64,000 nucleotides of DNA from Verrucomicrobiota bacterium (GTDB lineage: Bacteria > Verrucomicrobiota > Verrucomicrobiia > Limisphaerales > UBA9464): contig VHCG01000015.1 in NCBI GenBank assembly GCA_016871805.1, positions 1 to 64,000 on the forward strand, read 5' to 3'. Both the position numbers and the translations under genes were made by a program. The notes beneath the pieces were generated by a model. It had not been told where the DNA came from. It ran no database searches and saw nothing but the letters and a program-made list of their open reading frames with translations. Shown here piece by piece: positions 62,026-64,000 of the stretch (position 1 is its first letter; each line of letters starts with the position of its first letter).

Positions 62026-63180
62026 ATGACCTCTGATCCAAACCAGCCCGCCGCCGAAGTCACCGACCCAAAGCCCACCCGGCACCCGGCACCGCCGGAG
62101 GTTCCGGAGGCGCCTCGACCGCGTCGACGCCCCCGATATTCCGGACGGAACCCCCGTCGGTTCGAGGAACGCTACAAGGAGCACGACCCAACGCGATACG
62201 CGTCGGACGCGGCCAAGATCGAGGCGTCCGGGAAGACGCTCGCAGGAAGCCATCGACCGATCCTGGTGGAGGAGATCCTCGGCGTTTTGGCTCCGAAGCC
62301 GGGGGAGACGGCGGTGGACTGCACCCTGGGCTACGGCGGCCATGCGCGTCGGCTGCTGGAGCGGGTCACGGCGGGTGATGCGCCGGGACGACTGCTAGGG
62401 TTGGATGTAGATCCCATCGAGTTTCCCAGGACCGAATCGCGTCTCCGGGCCCTGGGCTTTGGCGACACGGCGTTCGTGGCCCGTCGATCCAACTACGCCG
62501 GCATGGCCAAGGTTCTGGGCGAGCTGGGCTGGGGCACCGCGGACGTGATCCTTGCCGACCTTGGGGTCAGCTCGATGCAACTCGACGACCCGCAGCGCGG
62601 CTTCACCTACAAACAGGATGGCCCCCTGGACCTGCGCATGAATCCCCAACGATCCCCATCGGCCGCCCAGTGGATTGCCACGGTGCGCGAAGCCGACCTC
62701 GAGGCGGCCCTGCAGTCGGGCGCCGACGAACCCCACGCCGCGCTCCTGGCCCGCGGCCTGGTCCGGGCGCGCGACACGGAACCCATCACCCGGACCCGTC
62801 AGCTGGCCGGACTGATCCGCGGCCTGCTGCCCGAGCGGTCGAAGGAGGACCAGGATCTCTCGGTGCGGAGGGTCTTCCAGGCGATCCGGATCGTGGTGAA
62901 CGACGAGTTCGGGGGGCTCGATGCCTGGCTGCGTCTTCTGCCTGGATGTCTGGGGCCGGGAGGCCGTGTGGCGGTCCTGACCTTCCACAGCGGCGAGGAT
63001 CGACGGGTGAAGCAGGCGTTTCGGGTGGGCTTGGACCAAGGAATCTACAGCTCGATCGCCGACGAAGTGATCCGGGCAGATCCGGAGGAACAGCGTTCGA
63101 ACCCCCGATCGAGCTCCGCGAAGCTGCGCTGGGCGGTACGGGCGGCAGAAAACAGTGGAGAGTTGAGAGTGGAGAGTTGA
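62026..63180 (+). CDS. rsmH: 16S rRNA (cytosine(1402)-N4)-methyltransferase RsmH
   Basis: The 384-residue SAM methyltransferase (MraW) methylates C1402 of 16S rRNA. Motifs: HRPILVEEILGVLAPKPGETAVDCTLGYGGHA (SAM site), LLGLDVDPIEF, ADVILADLGVSSMQLDDPQRGFTYKQDGPLDLRM, and RVAVLTFHSGEDRRVKQAF. A basic, Pro-rich N-terminal tail of about 60 residues (RPRRRPRYSGRNPRRFEE...) precedes the domain. The gene stands alone, not in a division-gene cluster with mraZ/ftsL. Its last codons (NSGELRVES) are made of GAGAGTTGAGAG repeat sequence. Confidence 0.92.
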   Translation: MTSDPNQPAAEVTDPKPTRHPAPPEVPEAPRPRRRPRYSGRNPRRFEERYKEHDPTRYASDAAKIEASGKTLAGSHRPILVEEILGVLAPKPGETAVDCTLGYGGHARRLLERVTAGDAPGRLLGLDVDPIEFPRTESRLRALGFGDTAFVARRSNYAGMAKVLGELGWGTADVILADLGVSSMQLDDPQRGFTYKQDGPLDLRMNPQRSPSAAQWIATVREADLEAALQSGADEPHAALLARGLVRARDTEPITRTRQLAGLIRGLLPERSKEDQDLSVRRVFQAIRIVVNDEFGGLDAWLRLLPGCLGPGGRVAVLTFHSGEDRRVKQAFRVGLDQGIYSSIADEVIRADPEEQRSNPRSSSAKLRWAVRAAENSGELRVES

Positions 63181-63184
63181 GAGC
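63155..63184. repeat. GAGAGTTGAGAG repeat at the rsmH stop
   Basis: GTGGAGAGTTGAGAGTGGAGAGTTGAGAG repeats a GAGAGTTGAGAG-like unit and includes the rsmH stop codon at 63178-63180. A similar sequence in inverse orientation is at 63443-63474. Confidence 0.7.
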
Positions 63185-63442
63185 GAAGGGGCCTCCCCGA
63201 CCGGTCCCGGGTTCAAGCGATCCGCATCCCGGAAGGGATGCCAGCCCAGCTCACCCAACTGGCCACCCTTCCCCAGTCTCCCAAGTCGCCCCCTCCCTCC
63301 GCGGTCATGCCGTGCCTCTCCACGCCGGCTCCTCACCCGTCATGGCAAGTCCCGGCTGGAGCGGACTGGTAGACCGGCGGCTTCACGGGTGGGTGCTGTC
63401 GCACCCACCGGCCCGGGCATCACAGCCGGACGAAAGACCCTC

Positions 63443-63474
63443 CTCTCAACCCTCAACTCTCGGCTCTCAACCTC
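63443..63474. repeat. CTCAACTCTC repeat, inverse of the rsmH 3' repeat
   Basis: CTCTCAACCCTCAACTCTCGGCTCTCAAC lies 10 bases before the stop of the lamin-tail gene. It is the inverted counterpart of the GAGTTGAG repeat at 63155-63184. The 305-base gap between rsmH and this gene shows no ORF with coding character. Confidence 0.65.
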
Positions 63475-63485
63475 GCCCCCACCCC

Positions 63486-64000
63486 CTACTCCACCCGGAT
63501 TCTTAGGAACTGGGTGTCCACTGGTTTCAATGCGACCCGTGTGGACGCGGGACCCACAAACCGCGCGACCTGCGACCAGTCGCCCAGCGAGCCGGACATT
63601 TCCAGACGCCATGCCGTCGTCGGAGCGCAGTCGATCGCGAGGACCCACTCGTTGTTCTCGACCCGATAGGACGTCCAGGTGACGCCCGGCGATGGAGGAT
63701 CCGCACTCCCGGGAGATCCTCCCACGACAGTGCTGCGACGCCAGGATTCCGGAGCCGAGAGCTCGGCGGCGGAACCCGGGGTGGTGCGTGTCGAAACCAA
63801 GGAATATCCGCCGCCATCCGCCTGCACCGGCCACGGCGCATCGGTTCCATAGGTGAACTCGAGAAGGGTCTCACCACCCCGACCCGCCTGAAGCACCACC
63901 CGTTCCCCGGCGTTGTCGAGGGCCCCTGAGTAGGGTCCGAAGATGGGAATCGATGCGTCGAGCCGATGATGCGCCAGGAATGCCGGCGTGTTGGTCGATC
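63486..64000 (-). CDS. C-terminal part of a lamin-tail-domain secreted protein (start outside window)
   Basis: The open frame continues from the right edge to a TAG at 63486-63488 on the minus strand, giving at least 171 residues. Text FLAHHRLDASIPIFGPYSGALDNAGERVVLQAG, then LLEFTYGTDAPWPVQADGGGYSLV, matches the lamin-tail domain (LTD) widely appended to secreted enzymes in Verrucomicrobiota. The last 60 residues (TSYRVENNEWVLAIDCAPTTAWRLEMSG ... DTQFLRIRVE) are a beta-rich ending. Such LTD proteins are exported nucleases or surface-structure components. The N-terminal portion is not present, so catalytic function cannot be judged. Confidence 0.7.
   Translation of the reverse strand, partial: STNTPAFLAHHRLDASIPIFGPYSGALDNAGERVVLQAGRGGETLLEFTYGTDAPWPVQADGGGYSLVSTRTTPGSAAELSAPESWRRSTVVGGSPGSADPPSPGVTWTSYRVENNEWVLAIDCAPTTAWRLEMSGSLGDWSQVARFVGPASTRVALKPVDTQFLRIRVE

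Noticed and set aside
63181-63485. tRNA- or CRISPR-like structures in the intergenic region
   Set aside because: No cloverleaf with TTCRA arms and no regularly spaced direct repeats. Only short inverted GAGTTGAG-like runs are present.

Overview
The window is about 64 kb of high-GC chromosome (roughly two-thirds G+C) and reads like a free-living member of the Verrucomicrobiota, probably of a Pedosphaera/Limisphaera type. That is an inference from gene content. The pointers are a pre-peptidase-C (PPC) repeat protein beside a Planctomycete/Verrucomicrobia-style cytochrome c plus WD40 protein, an FTLLELLVVIAII-type pseudopilin, a lamin-tail-domain protein, a RhaD/short-chain-dehydrogenase fusion, a large DUF6797-like propeller protein, an S46 peptidase, and many secreted sugar-active or SGNH enzymes. 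No tRNA, rRNA, CRISPR array, transposase or phage gene was seen.

Layout. 1-8060: the end of a sorbosone-dehydrogenase-like protein, a secreted 2-epimerase, an SGNH hydrolase whose signal peptide carries an in-frame TGA, a small secreted protein, the PPC and cytochrome/WD40 pair, and a polyprenyl diphosphate synthase. 8225-13020: rpsA with its terminator, then metG overlapping a 23S rRNA m5U methyltransferase gene. 13060-17130: two copies of a composite intergenic repeat, each in front of a secreted enzyme gene (melibiase-like hydrolase, second SGNH hydrolase). 17235-23450: glgC, a DUF554 membrane protein, an orphan AbrB-type regulator, an S46 dipeptidyl-peptidase and a secreted esterase. 23534-28691: the most unusual locus. 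Two tandem peptides of 50 and 52 residues are almost entirely twin-arginine-like signal sequence and end in Tyr. They sit with a nucleotidyltransferase, a GT2 glycosyltransferase, a GT2 to HPr-kinase-like fusion, and a PqqD-like peptide-binding protein. 28890-35710: an adenylate-forming enzyme without an evident C-terminal domain, a TatD-family hydrolase, an LTxxQ protein, a pseudopilin, a class II-like cytochrome lipoprotein, an alkaline phosphatase and a lytic transglycosylase. 35756-47153: a MurJ-type flippase, the DUF6797-like propeller protein, DsbD, TrpE, and an Opp-type importer (binding protein plus two permeases, no ATPase). 47233-56706: an ABC exporter, a flavin reductase, a 5'-3' exonuclease, RimO, GreB, an A-type Fe-S carrier with HscB, and a tail-specific protease. 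56946-64000: the RhaD/dehydrogenase fusion, an NhaD-like antiporter, a 20-bp inverted-repeat element, a membrane protein with an XRE regulator, RsmH, and the end of a lamin-tail protein.

The peptide locus has the parts expected of a ribosomally made, leader-guided modified peptide (RiPP): two paralogous precursors, a PqqD-fold leader binder, a kinase-like and a nucleotidyl-transferring enzyme, and two glycosyltransferases. It lacks the radical SAM or lasso cyclase that would place it in a known class. The best-supported reading is a compact, apparently undescribed peptide-modification system. Its two most conserved precursor features are the RRRF twin-arginine-like motif and the AVPLAM...GLPK.QA..Y tail.
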